Source: CADCTQ01 sp963844325 (GTDB taxonomy: Bacteria; Bacteroidota; Bacteroidia; Cytophagales; 172606-1). From it: 64,000 bases of DNA. Shown one piece after another: positions 22,137 through 30,898 of the stretch (positions are counted from its first letter, which is position 1; each line of letters begins with the position of its first letter). Where the stretch lies: positions 868,001-932,000 of the forward strand of contig CAWJNV010000002.1 in assembly GCA_963844325.1 (NCBI GenBank), read 5' to 3'. Both the position numbers and the translations under genes were made by a program. The notes under the pieces are model-generated. The model was not told the origin of the DNA, did not search any database, and saw only the letters and a program-made list of their open reading frames with translations.

Positions 22137-24683
22137 TCAACCGGCCGAACCGGCAGCCGGGGCGTTCAACTGCCGGGCAATGGCCAGCTTTTTTATCTTG
22201 AACTCCAGGGTCGTGGGTTTCACTTTCAGCAGTTCGGCGGCCCCGCCCTTGCCGCGGATGCGGTTGTTGGCCAGTTTGAGGGCGGCCAGGATGGTGTCCC
22301 GTTCGGCATCCTGCAGCGACTTTACCGGGACGGGGGCGGGCGGCGCGGGCGTTCCGGGGGCCGCCGGCAGGGCCGGGGATGCAGGCAATGCCAGTTCCAC
22401 CACGGGCGTCGGCGAGAGAATGGCGGCCCGTTCCAGCGTGTGCTCCAGTTCCCGGATGTTGCCCGGCCAGGCGTAGGCCAGCATCTGTTCGACCGAAGCC
22501 TGGGCAACGCCGCGCAGGGGACGGCCCAGGTGCTTGGCAATTTTCTCCAGGAAGTGCGTAGCCAGCGGCAGGATGTCTTCCTTGCGTTCGCGCAGGGGCG
22601 GCAGCGTGATGGGAAACACGTTGAGGCGGTAGAACAGGTCGGAGCGGAACCGGCCCGCGGCCACTTCCTGCTTCAGGTTGCGGTTGGTGGCCGCAATGAT
22701 GCGGGCGTCGCAGGGAATGGGCCCTTTTCCCCCCACCCGTTCAATTTCCTTCTCTTGCAGGACGCGCAGCAGCTTGGGCTGCAACTCGGGCGGCAGTTCA
22801 CCGATTTCGTCGAGGAAAATAGTGCTGCCGTGGGCCAGTTCGAACTTGCCGATGCGGCGTTCGGTGGCGCCGGTGAAAGCCCCCTTCTCGTGGCCGAACA
22901 GTTCGGACTCCATGAGCTGCGGCGGCAGCGCGGCGCAATTGACCCGGATGAGGGTGCGCTGGCGGCGGGGCGAATGCTCGTGAATGGCCCGGGCGATGAG
23001 TTCTTTGCCCGTGCCGGTTTCCCCCAGGATGAGCACCGTGAAGTCGGTGGGCGACACTTGTCCGATCTGCCGGAACACGTACTGCATGGCGGGACTCGTG
23101 CTGATGATCGCGCCGAAGTTGTGGGTGGTGTTGATCTCCTCGATCAGGTAGGTTTTTTCCAGTTCCAACTGCCGGCTCAGCGCTTCGATGCGCTCGAAGG
23201 CCATCTGGTTCTCCAGGCCGAGGGCCATCTGGAGGCTTACCTGCCCCAGCAGCGCCAGGTCCTTTTCCGTGAAGGCGTACGCCGCCCGGTTGCCCAGCAG
23301 CAGGGAAGCCACCGTTTTGCCGTGCAGGGTGACGGGCATGACCAGCGACGATTTCAGCCCCAGCGCGTCGCTGTACCGGCGCAGGAGTGCACTGCGTCCG
23401 GCCAGTTGGGTGTGCGCCTCGCCGACGCCCAGCCACGCCTGGCCGGGCAAGTCATCGAGCCCGCCGGGTTCCCGCGGCGGGGTCGCCGGGTCTTCCGGCC
23501 GGGGCAGCGCGCCGGGCGGGGGGAAGGGCGCGAACACCTGCGCGTTCTTGACGAGGGTGGCGTCAATGGGCGAAGCCTCCGGGTGGGGGCCGGCCCGGTA
23601 CACGCCCACCAGGTCGCAGGGAATGATCTCGTTGAGGGCCACTGCTACCCGCCCCATCACTTCGGGGTAGGGCAAGCCGCTGGTAAAGGCGTTGAGCAGG
23701 GCCAGTTCGCTGGCTTTCACCTGTTCGCGGGCCTGGATTTCCTCGAAGGCAAACAGGTTTTCCAATGCCAGGGCAATCTGCGGCACGATGAGCCGGACCA
23801 GGTCGTAGTGCGCCGGCGTAAACCCGCCGGGGTCGGGGCCGACCAGGGCGAAGCTTGCCGGTGCCCCGCTGCCCAGCGGCAGCCGCACCCGGATCGCCGA
23901 ACGGCCGCCCAACTGGCTCCGGAAGGTTTGGTAGAGGGCGTACTTGCGGCACAACGCCTCAAAACGCTCCCCGCTGAAAACCCCGGCTTCTTCTTCCAGC
24001 AGGAAACGGGATTCCGCTTCCACCCGGTCGGGCAGAATGCCGGCCAGGGCCGACCGCGGCAGGGGTTCGAACACGCCGCCGGCCGACTTGCTCAGCGTGA
24101 TGGTGTAGCGCAGTTGCCCGGAGGCTGTCCCCACGCCGAGCCCGAACACCGAAATGGGCACGAGCTGGTCTACCTGCCGGGCAATTTCGCGGCACAGGGC
24201 GTTGCGTTCCTTGATGGTCATCAGGGCGTCGTTGACGGCCACCTGGAGGGATTTTTCCCGCCGCAGGGCGGCTTCCTGGCTGTGCGCGTGGCGGTAGCGG
24301 GCCAGTTCCAGCGTCACCAGGATGTCGCGGTCGCGGAACGGCTTTACCACGAACCCGTAGGGCTGGGTGACTTTGGCCTCCGCCATGACGCTGTCGTTGG
24401 AGTTGGCCGAAACGAAGACGAAGGGAATGTTGCGGGCCATCAGCGTCCGGGCCAGGTCAATGCCGGCGGCCTGGCCGTCCAGGTAAATGTCGAGCAGCAC
24501 CATGTCGGGGGGCGACGGTTCGAGCAGTTGCAGGGCTTCTTCCACCGAAAAGGCAATGCCGGTGACCTGGTAGCCGGCGCTTTCCAGGATGATTCGCAGG
24601 TCGTTGGCTACGGCAAACTCGTCTTCCACTACCAGGACGCGGCCCGGAGTCTGCAAGGGGGTGGTCGGGTTTTCGGAAAACAT
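22137..24683 (-). CDS. Sigma54-dependent response regulator with GAF domains
   Basis: An 848-residue NtrC-family activator of unusual length. Domains in order: receiver at about 15-130 with phospho-Asp in LLDIYLDG near residue 62; two GAF-like regions between about 170 and 525; AAA+ sigma54 domain at about 535-770 with Walker A GETGTGKE near 552 and the sigma54-contact loop GAFTGA near 601; Fis-type helix-turn-helix at the end (AAELLKVKPTTLEFKIKKL). Phosphorylation and small-ligand binding probably regulate open-complex formation at sigma54 promoters. The TPR kinase at 18186-20666 is a plausible partner, but only because it is close. Confidence 0.93.
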   Translation of the reverse strand: MFSENPTTPLQTPGRVLVVEDEFAVANDLRIILESAGYQVTGIAFSVEEALQLLEPSPPDMVLLDIYLDGQAAGIDLARTLMARNIPFVFVSANSNDSVMAEAKVTQPYGFVVKPFRDRDILVTLELARYRHAHSQEAALRREKSLQVAVNDALMTIKERNALCREIARQVDQLVPISVFGLGVGTASGQLRYTITLSKSAGGVFEPLPRSALAGILPDRVEAESRFLLEEEAGVFSGERFEALCRKYALYQTFRSQLGGRSAIRVRLPLGSGAPASFALVGPDPGGFTPAHYDLVRLIVPQIALALENLFAFEEIQAREQVKASELALLNAFTSGLPYPEVMGRVAVALNEIIPCDLVGVYRAGPHPEASPIDATLVKNAQVFAPFPPPGALPRPEDPATPPREPGGLDDLPGQAWLGVGEAHTQLAGRSALLRRYSDALGLKSSLVMPVTLHGKTVASLLLGNRAAYAFTEKDLALLGQVSLQMALGLENQMAFERIEALSRQLELEKTYLIEEINTTHNFGAIISTSPAMQYVFRQIGQVSPTDFTVLILGETGTGKELIARAIHEHSPRRQRTLIRVNCAALPPQLMESELFGHEKGAFTGATERRIGKFELAHGSTIFLDEIGELPPELQPKLLRVLQEKEIERVGGKGPIPCDARIIAATNRNLKQEVAAGRFRSDLFYRLNVFPITLPPLRERKEDILPLATHFLEKIAKHLGRPLRGVAQASVEQMLAYAWPGNIRELEHTLERAAILSPTPVVELALPASPALPAAPGTPAPPAPVPVKSLQDAERDTILAALKLANNRIRGKGGAAELLKVKPTTLEFKIKKLAIARQLNAPAAGSAG

Positions 24684-25096
24684 GGCGGGTTGGGTGAGCA
24701 GGAATGGTTGCCGCGGACGCCGGGCACCGGGCCGTTGGGGCAGGCGCGCCGGCCGCTGCGCCTAAAAGTACTCATTTATCTTTAAGAATGTGCCCGCAGA
24801 CTTACGTCCGTGCCCGGCCCAACCCGTGCCGCTAACGCAGTGCTCCTCAGCAGCATTGTTGATTTTTACTGGGCAACGGCGCAGGCCAAAAGAACCACCA
24901 CCCGATACGCCCCTTGATGTTACGCTTGCCAACCGTTTCACAAACCGTCAGTTCCGGGCCGTGGTCAGTGTCTCACTGACCACTTTTTTGAGCATTTCGA
25001 AGATGTGTCCTGATCGTAGCCTTCCTTCAAGGAGGGGGCAGGGGTGGTTGCCCCTTATAAATACTGCATCTTGTTGTGAATGAGACAGAAACAAGT
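24684..25096. other. Intergenic region without recognised features
   Basis: About 410 bp upstream of the sigma54 regulator and downstream of the barrel protein, both leftward. A rightward open frame at 24790-25083 has no family resemblance or signal. A purine-rich AGGAGGGGGCAGGGG tract near 25028-25042 is the only visible compositional feature. Confidence 0.55.
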
Positions 25097-25699
25097 CTAG
25101 TACGTGAAGGTAAGCCCCACGTTGGCGTTCAGGTAGGAACTCCGGGCGACGTTGCCGTTTTCGAAGCCGTAATTGTACCGGGCGTTGACCCCGATCCGGA
25201 CGCCCGGGCCGACGGGATACAACAAGCCCAGTTCCGGGAACAGCCCGAGTTGCCAGCCGCTCCGCCGGAAGTCATAGTTGCCCACCAGGATGTCGTAGCG
25301 GCGGTAGATGGCGCCGGCGCCAACCCCGGCGTAGGGCGTCAGGCCGTCCCCGTTCCCGAAGTAATAGTGCCCCGTGGCAAACAGCGGCACCGCGTTGACG
25401 TAGCGGAACCCCCGGCCCGAATACGTGGTCTGGTCGGGCGTCCGCACGGCCGTTTCCCCGGCCGGCTGGTAGAACGCGTGCCAGTTGCCGGACACGCCCA
25501 GGCTGAACCGGCTGGACAGGAAGATGCCCGTTTCGACGCCCACGCCGCGCCAGCCCGAACGGTTTACGGAAGCGGTGTTTTCGCCCAGGGGAAAAGAAGG
25601 GCTGTAGGTGACGGTCGTGTAGCCCGCCTGGCCGAAGCCCGCCAGGGAAAGCAGGCCCAGCACCACGGTGCCGGCTATTTTTTGCGCAATGGTTTTCAT
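25097..25699 (-). CDS. Outer-membrane beta-barrel protein
   Basis: A 200-residue protein with a Sec signal peptide (MKTIAQKIAGTVVLGLLSLA, cleaved near GFGQA), then alternating polar/aromatic strands typical of a small porin-like barrel: RFSLGVSGNWHAFY, TPYAGVGAGAIYR, VRIGVNARYNYGF. It ends with the aromatic terminal strand VGLTFTY expected for outer-membrane insertion. It is encoded downstream of a DUF4136 lipoprotein gene on the same strand; this pairing is frequent in Bacteroidota, from memory. The two are separated by a hairpin element. The function is unknown. Confidence 0.83.
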   Translation of the reverse strand: MKTIAQKIAGTVVLGLLSLAGFGQAGYTTVTYSPSFPLGENTASVNRSGWRGVGVETGIFLSSRFSLGVSGNWHAFYQPAGETAVRTPDQTTYSGRGFRYVNAVPLFATGHYYFGNGDGLTPYAGVGAGAIYRRYDILVGNYDFRRSGWQLGLFPELGLLYPVGPGVRIGVNARYNYGFENGNVARSSYLNANVGLTFTY

Positions 25700-25712
25700 G
25701 GATAATGGGTTA

Positions 25713-25836
25713 GTTGAAGGCTATATGGTTGAATGGCTGGATGGCTGGATGGTTGAATGGTTGATTGTCGGGAAGTGGTGCGGGCGTAAGCAAAACCATT
25801 TAGCCATATAGCCATCCAGCCATATAACCATTCAAT
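25713..25836. repeat. ATGG-heptamer hairpin element, copy B
   Basis: The left arm contains GGCTATATGGTTGAATGGCT and GGATGGTTGAATGGTTGA; the right arm contains the complementary ATAGCCATCCAGCCATATAA. The centre GCGGGCGTAAGC is the reverse complement of the GCTTACGCCCG centre in copies A and C, so this copy is inserted in the opposite orientation. Confidence 0.78.
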
Positions 25837-25844
25837 ACAAGGAG

Positions 25845-26505
25845 TTACTGACTTACGGGTTTGAGGTAGGGCGACTGCCGGAAGGCCTTCCCGATGTCGC
25901 TGCCGAGGCGGTCTTCCAGGTTGGGGGTGTTGCTGGTGAGGATGTTTTCCAGGGCGGCGATCCACACGCGGGGAATTTGTTTGGCGGAAGCAGCCGCGCC
26001 GGCCGGGTTGAACATCTCGATGCTGGAGCGTACCCGTGCGGTAGCGGTAGGAGCCAATGGCGCCGTAGGGGTACCAGCCGCCGCCCACGTACGGGTAATA
26101 GTACGCCCAGCCGGGGTACCAGTCCCAGGAGTCCCACCAGGAATCGTTGTAGTAGGCGGCCGTGTTTTCGGTAACCACCGCCGAGACCTGCACCATTACG
26201 TCGGGCTGCTGCCCGTCGGCGGGGCTGGTGACGGGGGTGTAGCCCAGGGCGTTAAGCTGCCCGGCCACTTGTTGCAGAATGAAAGCATTGCGCTTGGGCG
26301 TGAGCACCATCGAATGCTTGTCCGGCCGGTCGCCCAGTTGCACCACCGAGTCAACCAGCACGTACGTTTTGACTTTCGAGAAGTTGAACGAGGGGTCGTT
26401 TTGGGTCGCCACCACGTAGTAGTTGGTCACTGCATCGGGGCCGTCGGGGTAGCAGGCAGTGAGCAGGAACGCCATTGCTGCCAGGAGGAACATTGTACTT
26501 TTCAT
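25845..26505 (-). pseudogene. DUF4136 lipoprotein gene with a frameshift
   Basis: The first part encodes MKSTMFLLAAMAFLLTAC (lipobox LTAC) and a DUF4136 domain with YYVVATQNDPSFNFSKVKTY, ending at GSYRYRTGTLQ. The frame then runs into unrelated sequence, while the +1 frame continues the domain (IEMFNPAGAAASAKQIPRVW to the end SPYLKPVSQ, stop at 25845). One extra base near 26020-26025 explains the break; removing it gives one 219-residue protein of normal family length. It could be a true inactivating mutation or a sequencing error. DUF4136 lipoproteins are periplasmic-facing with unknown function. The downstream barrel gene is probably its partner. Confidence 0.82.
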
Positions 26506-26673
26506 CGCGCATGGGTTGGTTTTAAAATGGTTTGGATAAGGGCGGTTCTTTCATGAAGATCAGGGGTAAGGGGTTGGGGGTAAGCCCGGCTGCGGTTTGC
26601 CTGATTTCGCGTTTAGACGGCGCAAGGGCCAAAAGTCACACCGCTGTATTTTTTGGGCTTCCCGGTGACTTAC

Positions 26674-26740
26674 GCGCAAAGACCGCAAAGAACTTAACCG
26701 CAAGGATCGCAAAGGAGACGCAAAGGGCGCAAGGAGAACG
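26674..26740. repeat. CGCAAAG/CGCAAGG short direct repeats
   Basis: Seven spaced copies of a CGCAAAG or CGCAAGG heptamer occur within 67 bp (for example GCGCAAAGACCGCAAAG and ACGCAAAGGGCGCAAGG). It is non-coding and lies downstream of the DUF1269-like gene. Confidence 0.65.
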
Positions 26741-26789
26741 CGTATTGCTTCGTACGGGCCGGCTAGTGCGTGCCGGCGCGAAGCGCTGC

Positions 26790-27221
26790 TTACAGCGGGA
26801 TGCGGAGAAGGGACGCCGCGTACCCGGTCAGGCGCCGGTCGAGCCGGAGGGTTCGCTCTTCGAGGACGTGGGCGACCACGGCGACGGTGCCCGGCTGGAT
26901 CAGGTGCGCCAGGTCGGCCAGGTAAGCCTTCGAAACCTCCACCCGGTACGCGTCGCGCATTTCCCGGAAGGAAGCGCCGGCCTCGCAGGGATGCAGGTCG
27001 CCGGGGGCTTCGGCCAGTTCCCCGGCCAGGGTGCCGGCAAACGTGGCGGCCAGGCTGCTGCCCGACGACTCCCGGGTGGACAGCCGGCCGTGGCGGTCCC
27101 GGGCCACAACCACCGCTTCCAGCAGGTCAATGTGGTCTTCCCGGTCCAGTTGCAGCAATTCCCGGTAGGCTTCCGAAGCCGCAAATTCCGTTTTGAGTAC
27201 GATGACGATCAGGTTTTCCAA
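26790..27221 (-). CDS. DUF1269-like protein
   Basis: A 143-residue protein. The start ENLIVIVLKTEFAASEAYRE, then LLQLDREDHIDLLEAVVVAR, fits the N-terminal half of DUF1269 proteins. The end (LAHLIQPGTVAVVAHVLE) fits the matching C-terminal strand. The hydrophobic Gly-rich hairpin that normally sits between them is reduced to SSLAATFAGTLAGELAEAPG, so this member is probably not membrane-inserted. The function of the family is unknown. It is monocistronic as far as visible. The terminator of the upstream leftward gene lies just before it. Confidence 0.7.
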   Translation of the reverse strand: MENLIVIVLKTEFAASEAYRELLQLDREDHIDLLEAVVVARDRHGRLSTRESSGSSLAATFAGTLAGELAEAPGDLHPCEAGASFREMRDAYRVEVSKAYLADLAHLIQPGTVAVVAHVLEERTLRLDRRLTGYAASLLRIPL

Positions 27222-27327
27222 CGCTTGCAGGAGGAGAAGGGTGGGGGAGAGGATTTAAAGCCTTTAGACGCCCGGAACCGGCCAGGTCACTGCGCCGGGG
27301 TGGGAAAAATCCCCGGCGGGACCGCAC

Positions 27328-27372
27328 AAAAAAACCCGTACTGCCTGACGGGATGCATCAGACAGTACGGGT
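27328..27372 (-). terminator. Intrinsic terminator of the Lys/Ala/Pro-rich gene
   Basis: Read on the minus strand, ACCCGTACTGTCTGA pairs with TCAGGCAGTACGGGT (15-bp stem, one mismatch, 9-nt loop) and is followed by seven T. It lies 24 bp after the stop codon of the gene at 27396-27965. Confidence 0.92.
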
Positions 27373-27395
27373 GGGTGCGTGGCGCGAAGGGCGGG

Positions 27396-27965
27396 TTACT
27401 TGCGCAGTTTGGCTTCGGCTTTGAACCAGTTCTCTTCGGCGGAGGCAGCCTGGTTCTTGAGCGAATACTGATAGGCCAGCTTGGCGATCTGCTCGTGGCC
27501 CACGGTGCTGGCAGCACTCTTGCGGTCAGTAGTCCCCGTTTGGGTCTTGGTGCCGACCGGCTTCTTGGCCGCAGCGGGCTTCGGCGCAGCAACGGGCTTG
27601 GCGGGCGCAGCCGGCTTAGCGGCAACCACAGCCGGTTTATGGGTCACGGCGGGCTTGGCGGTCACGGCCGGTTTGGGGGCTACGGCCGGTTTGGCGGCAG
27701 CTACGGGCTTAGGGGCAGCTACGGGCTTGGCAGCGGCTACGACGGGCTTGGGGGTCGTTGCTACCGGCTTGGGGGTCGTTGCTACCGGCTTGGGGGCCGT
27801 CGCTACCGGCTTGGCGGCCGTTGCTACGGGTTTAGCGGCCGGTTTGGCGGCGGGCGTTTTGGGCGCAGCGGCCGGTTTAACGGTTTTGGCCGCGGTCGGT
27901 TTGGCGGCAGCAGGAGCTGGTTTTGCCGCAGTAACGTTAGCTACGGCTTGCTTCTTAATGGTCAT
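27396..27965 (-). CDS. Lys/Ala/Pro-repeat protein with DUF2934-like C-terminus
   Basis: A 189-residue protein. Residues about 10-140 are low complexity, made of AAKPVA, APKPVA and TTPKPVA units with many Lys, like histone H1 tails. The last about 35 residues (EQIAKLAYQYSLKNQAASAE, then NWFKAEAKLRK) match the short DUF2934 helical domain. No signal peptide; strongly basic, so a cytoplasmic DNA- or RNA-binding role is plausible but only inferred. Bacteroidota histone-like proteins have a similar composition, though the DUF2934 ending is distinctive. A strong terminator follows. It starts with ATG at 27965 after a 270-bp leader without other genes. Confidence 0.82.
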   Translation of the reverse strand: MTIKKQAVANVTAAKPAPAAAKPTAAKTVKPAAAPKTPAAKPAAKPVATAAKPVATAPKPVATTPKPVATTPKPVVAAAKPVAAPKPVAAAKPAVAPKPAVTAKPAVTHKPAVVAAKPAAPAKPVAAPKPAAAKKPVGTKTQTGTTDRKSAASTVGHEQIAKLAYQYSLKNQAASAEENWFKAEAKLRK

Positions 27966-28235
27966 CTTTTTGATCTGTATGATTGATAGTTGAACCGGCT
28001 GCCCTGCGCGGGGTGTTGCGTTGATTCCTGCCGGCAGCCGGAATGAAGCTGCGAATATGGGGGATAAGACCAGCCGCCGAAAAGCAGATTCGCCCCATTC
28101 CTACGCTTGTAGGAGAATGCGGGGAATTGGTCCCCGCCGGCCGGTGTTTCTGCTGCTTTACCCCGACCATGACCCCGGCGGGCCGTTGCGGTTCCCGGCA
28201 CCGGGGCTCCGGGTAATGCGCTTTATGGGCGCCAT

Positions 28236-28733
28236 TTACAGAATCCGGTGGGTATCCTTGATGATGTCCATCACGAAAGTACTCTTGGTTTGCCCGATTC
28301 CTTTCACGCCGCCCAGGTAGTTGATGAAGAAATGGTGGTAGCTCTCAATGCTTTCGGCCACGATCTTGAGCATGAAGTCAAATTCTCCCGAGATGTTGTA
28401 GCACTCAAGCACTTCTTTAAAGCCGGTGATGCCCTCGATAAAAGCCCGGGCGGTTTGTTTGTCGTGGTCTTTGAGCGAAACCTGGCAGAGCACCATCACG
28501 CCCTTGTTGACTTTCCGGTTGTCGAGCAGGGCGGCGTACTGCCGGATTACCCGGGTGTTTTCCAGGCGCTTGATCCTTTCGTGGGTGGGCGTAGGGCTCA
28601 GGTGAACCGCCGCAGCGATCTCCCGGACGGTCAGCTTGGCATTGTCCTGCAACAACCGTAAAATTTCGTAGTCCTTCTCGTCGAGGACGGCCGCGCCGGT
28701 TTTTTCCTGTTCTGCGGGGAGGTTTCTTTTCAT
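28236..28733 (-). CDS. Lrp/AsnC-family transcriptional regulator
   Basis: A 165-residue regulator from the ATG at 28733; an in-frame ATG at 28760 would add nine residues. An N-terminal helix-turn-helix (DYEILRLLQDNAKLTVREIA, HLSPTPTHERIKRLE) is followed by the RAM/ligand domain (VLCQVSLKDHD, CYNISGEFDFMLKIVAESIE, VKGIGQTKSTFVM). Lrp proteins bind DNA as dimers and octamers and respond to amino acids. It is divergent from an MFS exporter gene, a common arrangement in which the regulator controls efflux of an amino acid or analogue. The intergenic control region is 28734-28857. Confidence 0.93.
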   Translation of the reverse strand: MKRNLPAEQEKTGAAVLDEKDYEILRLLQDNAKLTVREIAAAVHLSPTPTHERIKRLENTRVIRQYAALLDNRKVNKGVMVLCQVSLKDHDKQTARAFIEGITGFKEVLECYNISGEFDFMLKIVAESIESYHHFFINYLGGVKGIGQTKSTFVMDIIKDTHRIL

Positions 28734-28857
28734 GCCCGTTGTAGTGGTTTGTGCTGCCAAAATGGCCTTTTTTGGTGGTATGTTCTAAAGTACGGCCACT
28801 TCTTTTATTCCCTGTACGCATTATGGTTCTTTGCCGGGAACAAACGTCCACTTGCTT

Positions 28858-30231
28858 ATGCGTACGGGTAGAAATCTGGTATTGTTCATTGCCTCCATCA
28901 GCGTTTTTTTTGAGGCGCTTGACATTGCGATCATCAACCTGGCCATGCCGCTCATCGGGGCCGACCTGGGGCTTGCCGCCCCTGCCGTGCAATGGTTGCA
29001 GACGGTGTACGTGTTGCTCTACGGCGGCTTTCTCGTCGTGGGGGGCCGGCTTTCGGACACGGTGGGCAAAAAGCGGATTTTCCTGGCGGGTTCGGGGCTG
29101 TTCCTGTTCACTTCCTTGGGGGCCGGCCTGGCGGCTTCGTTTGCCTGGCTGCTGGCTTTCCGGGCCCTGCAAGGGGTAGCGGCTGCCTTGCTCATGCCCA
29201 GCGCCTTGTCGCTGGTGACCACCACCTTTGCCGAACCGAAGGAACGCAGCCGGGCCGTGGGCATCTTCAGTGCGTTTGCCGCCATTGGTTCGGGCAGCGG
29301 CCTTTCGGTGGGCGGCCTGGTGGCTACGTACCTGGGCTGGCGGTGGGTGTTCCTGCTCAACGTGCCGGTCATCCTGATGACGCTCTGCCTGGCGTTTGTC
29401 TACATCCGGGAGGAGGCGAGGACGGCCAAACCGCTGCCGGACCTGCTCTCGGGCGTACTGCTGACGGCCCTGATCGCCACGCTTTCGTACCTGGTGCACG
29501 CCTTGCCCGGCAGCAGCCACCACGGGCCCACGCTGCTGCTGCCGGTAGCCGGGGTGGTGCTGGGCGGTTGGCTGTTTCTGCAAAGGAGCAAGCGGCTGCA
29601 AGAGCCGCTGATCGACTTCGGCCTGCTCCGGCACTCGGTTACCGGCCTGGGCGTGTTCCTGCTGCTGGGTGCGTTCTTTACCAGCTATCTGTTCGTCATC
29701 TCCCTCATTCTGCAACAAAATCTGGGCTTTACCGCGGCCCGGGCGGGCTTGCTGCTTTTCCCCTTCAGTTTGTTGTCGGCGGTGGTCGGCAAGTTTGTCA
29801 TTCCCCGGTTACTCAAAAGAGTAAGCCTGGTGCAGGCGGCCATTACCGGCATGGCGGCGATGGCCGTGGGAGCCCTGACGCTCTGGTACTTCGTGTGGGG
29901 CGGCGGGGGCCTGGCCTGGCTGTTGCTCTCTGCCGCGTGCGTCAACGGCATTGGCATCGCGGTGGGGTTTACCACCCTCACGGTACTGTCCGTGGAGCCG
30001 GTCGCCGAGGAACACCACGGGCTGGTGTCGAGTGTAGCCACTACGGCTTATTTTTTCGGGGGCGGATTGGGCTTGTCGCTGCTGTCGCTGTGCATCCAAC
30101 CGGAGGGGGGCAGTAGCGGCGGGGTAGGCAGTTACGCGGTCCTCCTGCTGGAAGGGTACGCACTCCTGGGCCTGCTCTGGCTGGTGTACCACGCCGGCCG
30201 GACTGCCAAAGCGGCTCATTCGGTGGTGTAG
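28858..30231 (+). CDS. MFS transporter, DHA2-like drug or metabolite exporter
   Basis: A 457-residue major facilitator with about 14 predicted transmembrane helices, as in the DHA2 group. It has DIAIINLAMPLIGADLG in helix 1, the loop motif GGRLSDTVGKKR between helices 2 and 3, RALQGVAAALLMPSALSLV, and the antiporter-type GSGSGLSVGG in helix 5. It is predicted to export a drug or metabolite by proton antiport across the inner membrane. The ATG at 28858 is used instead of a TTG nine codons earlier. It is divergent from the Lrp-type regulator, which probably controls it. Confidence 0.92.
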   Translation: MRTGRNLVLFIASISVFFEALDIAIINLAMPLIGADLGLAAPAVQWLQTVYVLLYGGFLVVGGRLSDTVGKKRIFLAGSGLFLFTSLGAGLAASFAWLLAFRALQGVAAALLMPSALSLVTTTFAEPKERSRAVGIFSAFAAIGSGSGLSVGGLVATYLGWRWVFLLNVPVILMTLCLAFVYIREEARTAKPLPDLLSGVLLTALIATLSYLVHALPGSSHHGPTLLLPVAGVVLGGWLFLQRSKRLQEPLIDFGLLRHSVTGLGVFLLLGAFFTSYLFVISLILQQNLGFTAARAGLLLFPFSLLSAVVGKFVIPRLLKRVSLVQAAITGMAAMAVGALTLWYFVWGGGGLAWLLLSAACVNGIGIAVGFTTLTVLSVEPVAEEHHGLVSSVATTAYFFGGGLGLSLLSLCIQPEGGSSGGVGSYAVLLLEGYALLGLLWLVYHAGRTAKAAHSVV

Positions 30232-30341
30232 GAGGATTTGAACCGCAGGGAAAAAGGGAGACGGATCAGGATTTTCAGGATGGAAGGATTACCAGGATAG
30301 GAGAACGGAGGAGGAGCGGGCTGGATGCTAGGGCGGGGATG

Positions 30342-30499
30342 CCGTCTCAATGGGATAGGGTTTAAACCCTACCCTACGGAAAGGCTGCGCTTGGTTTGAC
30401 TGGAGCGAAGTCTGCGTACGTATGCGCAATATCCATAGGATAGGGTTTAAACCCTATCCTAAACCCCTATCCCATCAAAACCCTATCCCATTGAGACGG
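30342..30499. repeat. 158-bp element with perfect 22-bp inverted ends
   Basis: The left end CCGTCTCAATGGGATAGGGT plus TT (30342-30363) and right end (30478-30499) are exact inverted copies. Inside are two TAGGGTTTAAACCCTA palindromes. It is non-coding and MITE-like. The rest of the gap 30232-30898 shows no gene. Confidence 0.82.
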
Positions 30500-30898
30500 A
30501 ACCGCGACGGGGCCGGACTGCTTTCCGGACGGCCTTATTGTTAACCTTACCTTTCTCTTGAAAAGGCCCATTCTTCACCACCGGCCCTCTTTCCCGGCTG
30601 GTATTTCCATTCGCCCGGTGAAAAGGCGCGGGAAAGCAGCCCACGTAGCCGCGTAGCAGTGAGACAGTTGGCTCGGAACCGATCCCCTTTTTCGTTGTTC
30701 CGGAAGTGATTTTTTACCATGTACGGCGGCCCTTCCTTCCGGGCAAAGTCGTGAGAATTCCGGCGGGTCTTCCCTTTTTCATACGCCAAAAAACTGATTT
30801 ACAGGCGCGTAGGCCGGTTACAAAATCAACCGCCGATTGCCGGTGGAGTAATTTGAGCCTGTTTTACCGAAGGTTCTCAAAATTCCTCCCTCTCCTGT

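Noticed and set aside
21858..24785. A 975-codon rightward open frame
   Set aside because: It is antisense to the sigma54 activator and overlaps the end of the sigma factor in another frame. High GC makes such long false frames common. It has no domain of its own.
26532..27986. A 484-codon rightward open frame
   Set aside because: It runs antisense across the DUF1269-like gene, the terminator and the Lys/Ala/Pro-repeat gene. Its Gly/Leu-rich sequence is a by-product of the repeats, while both minus-strand genes have family motifs.
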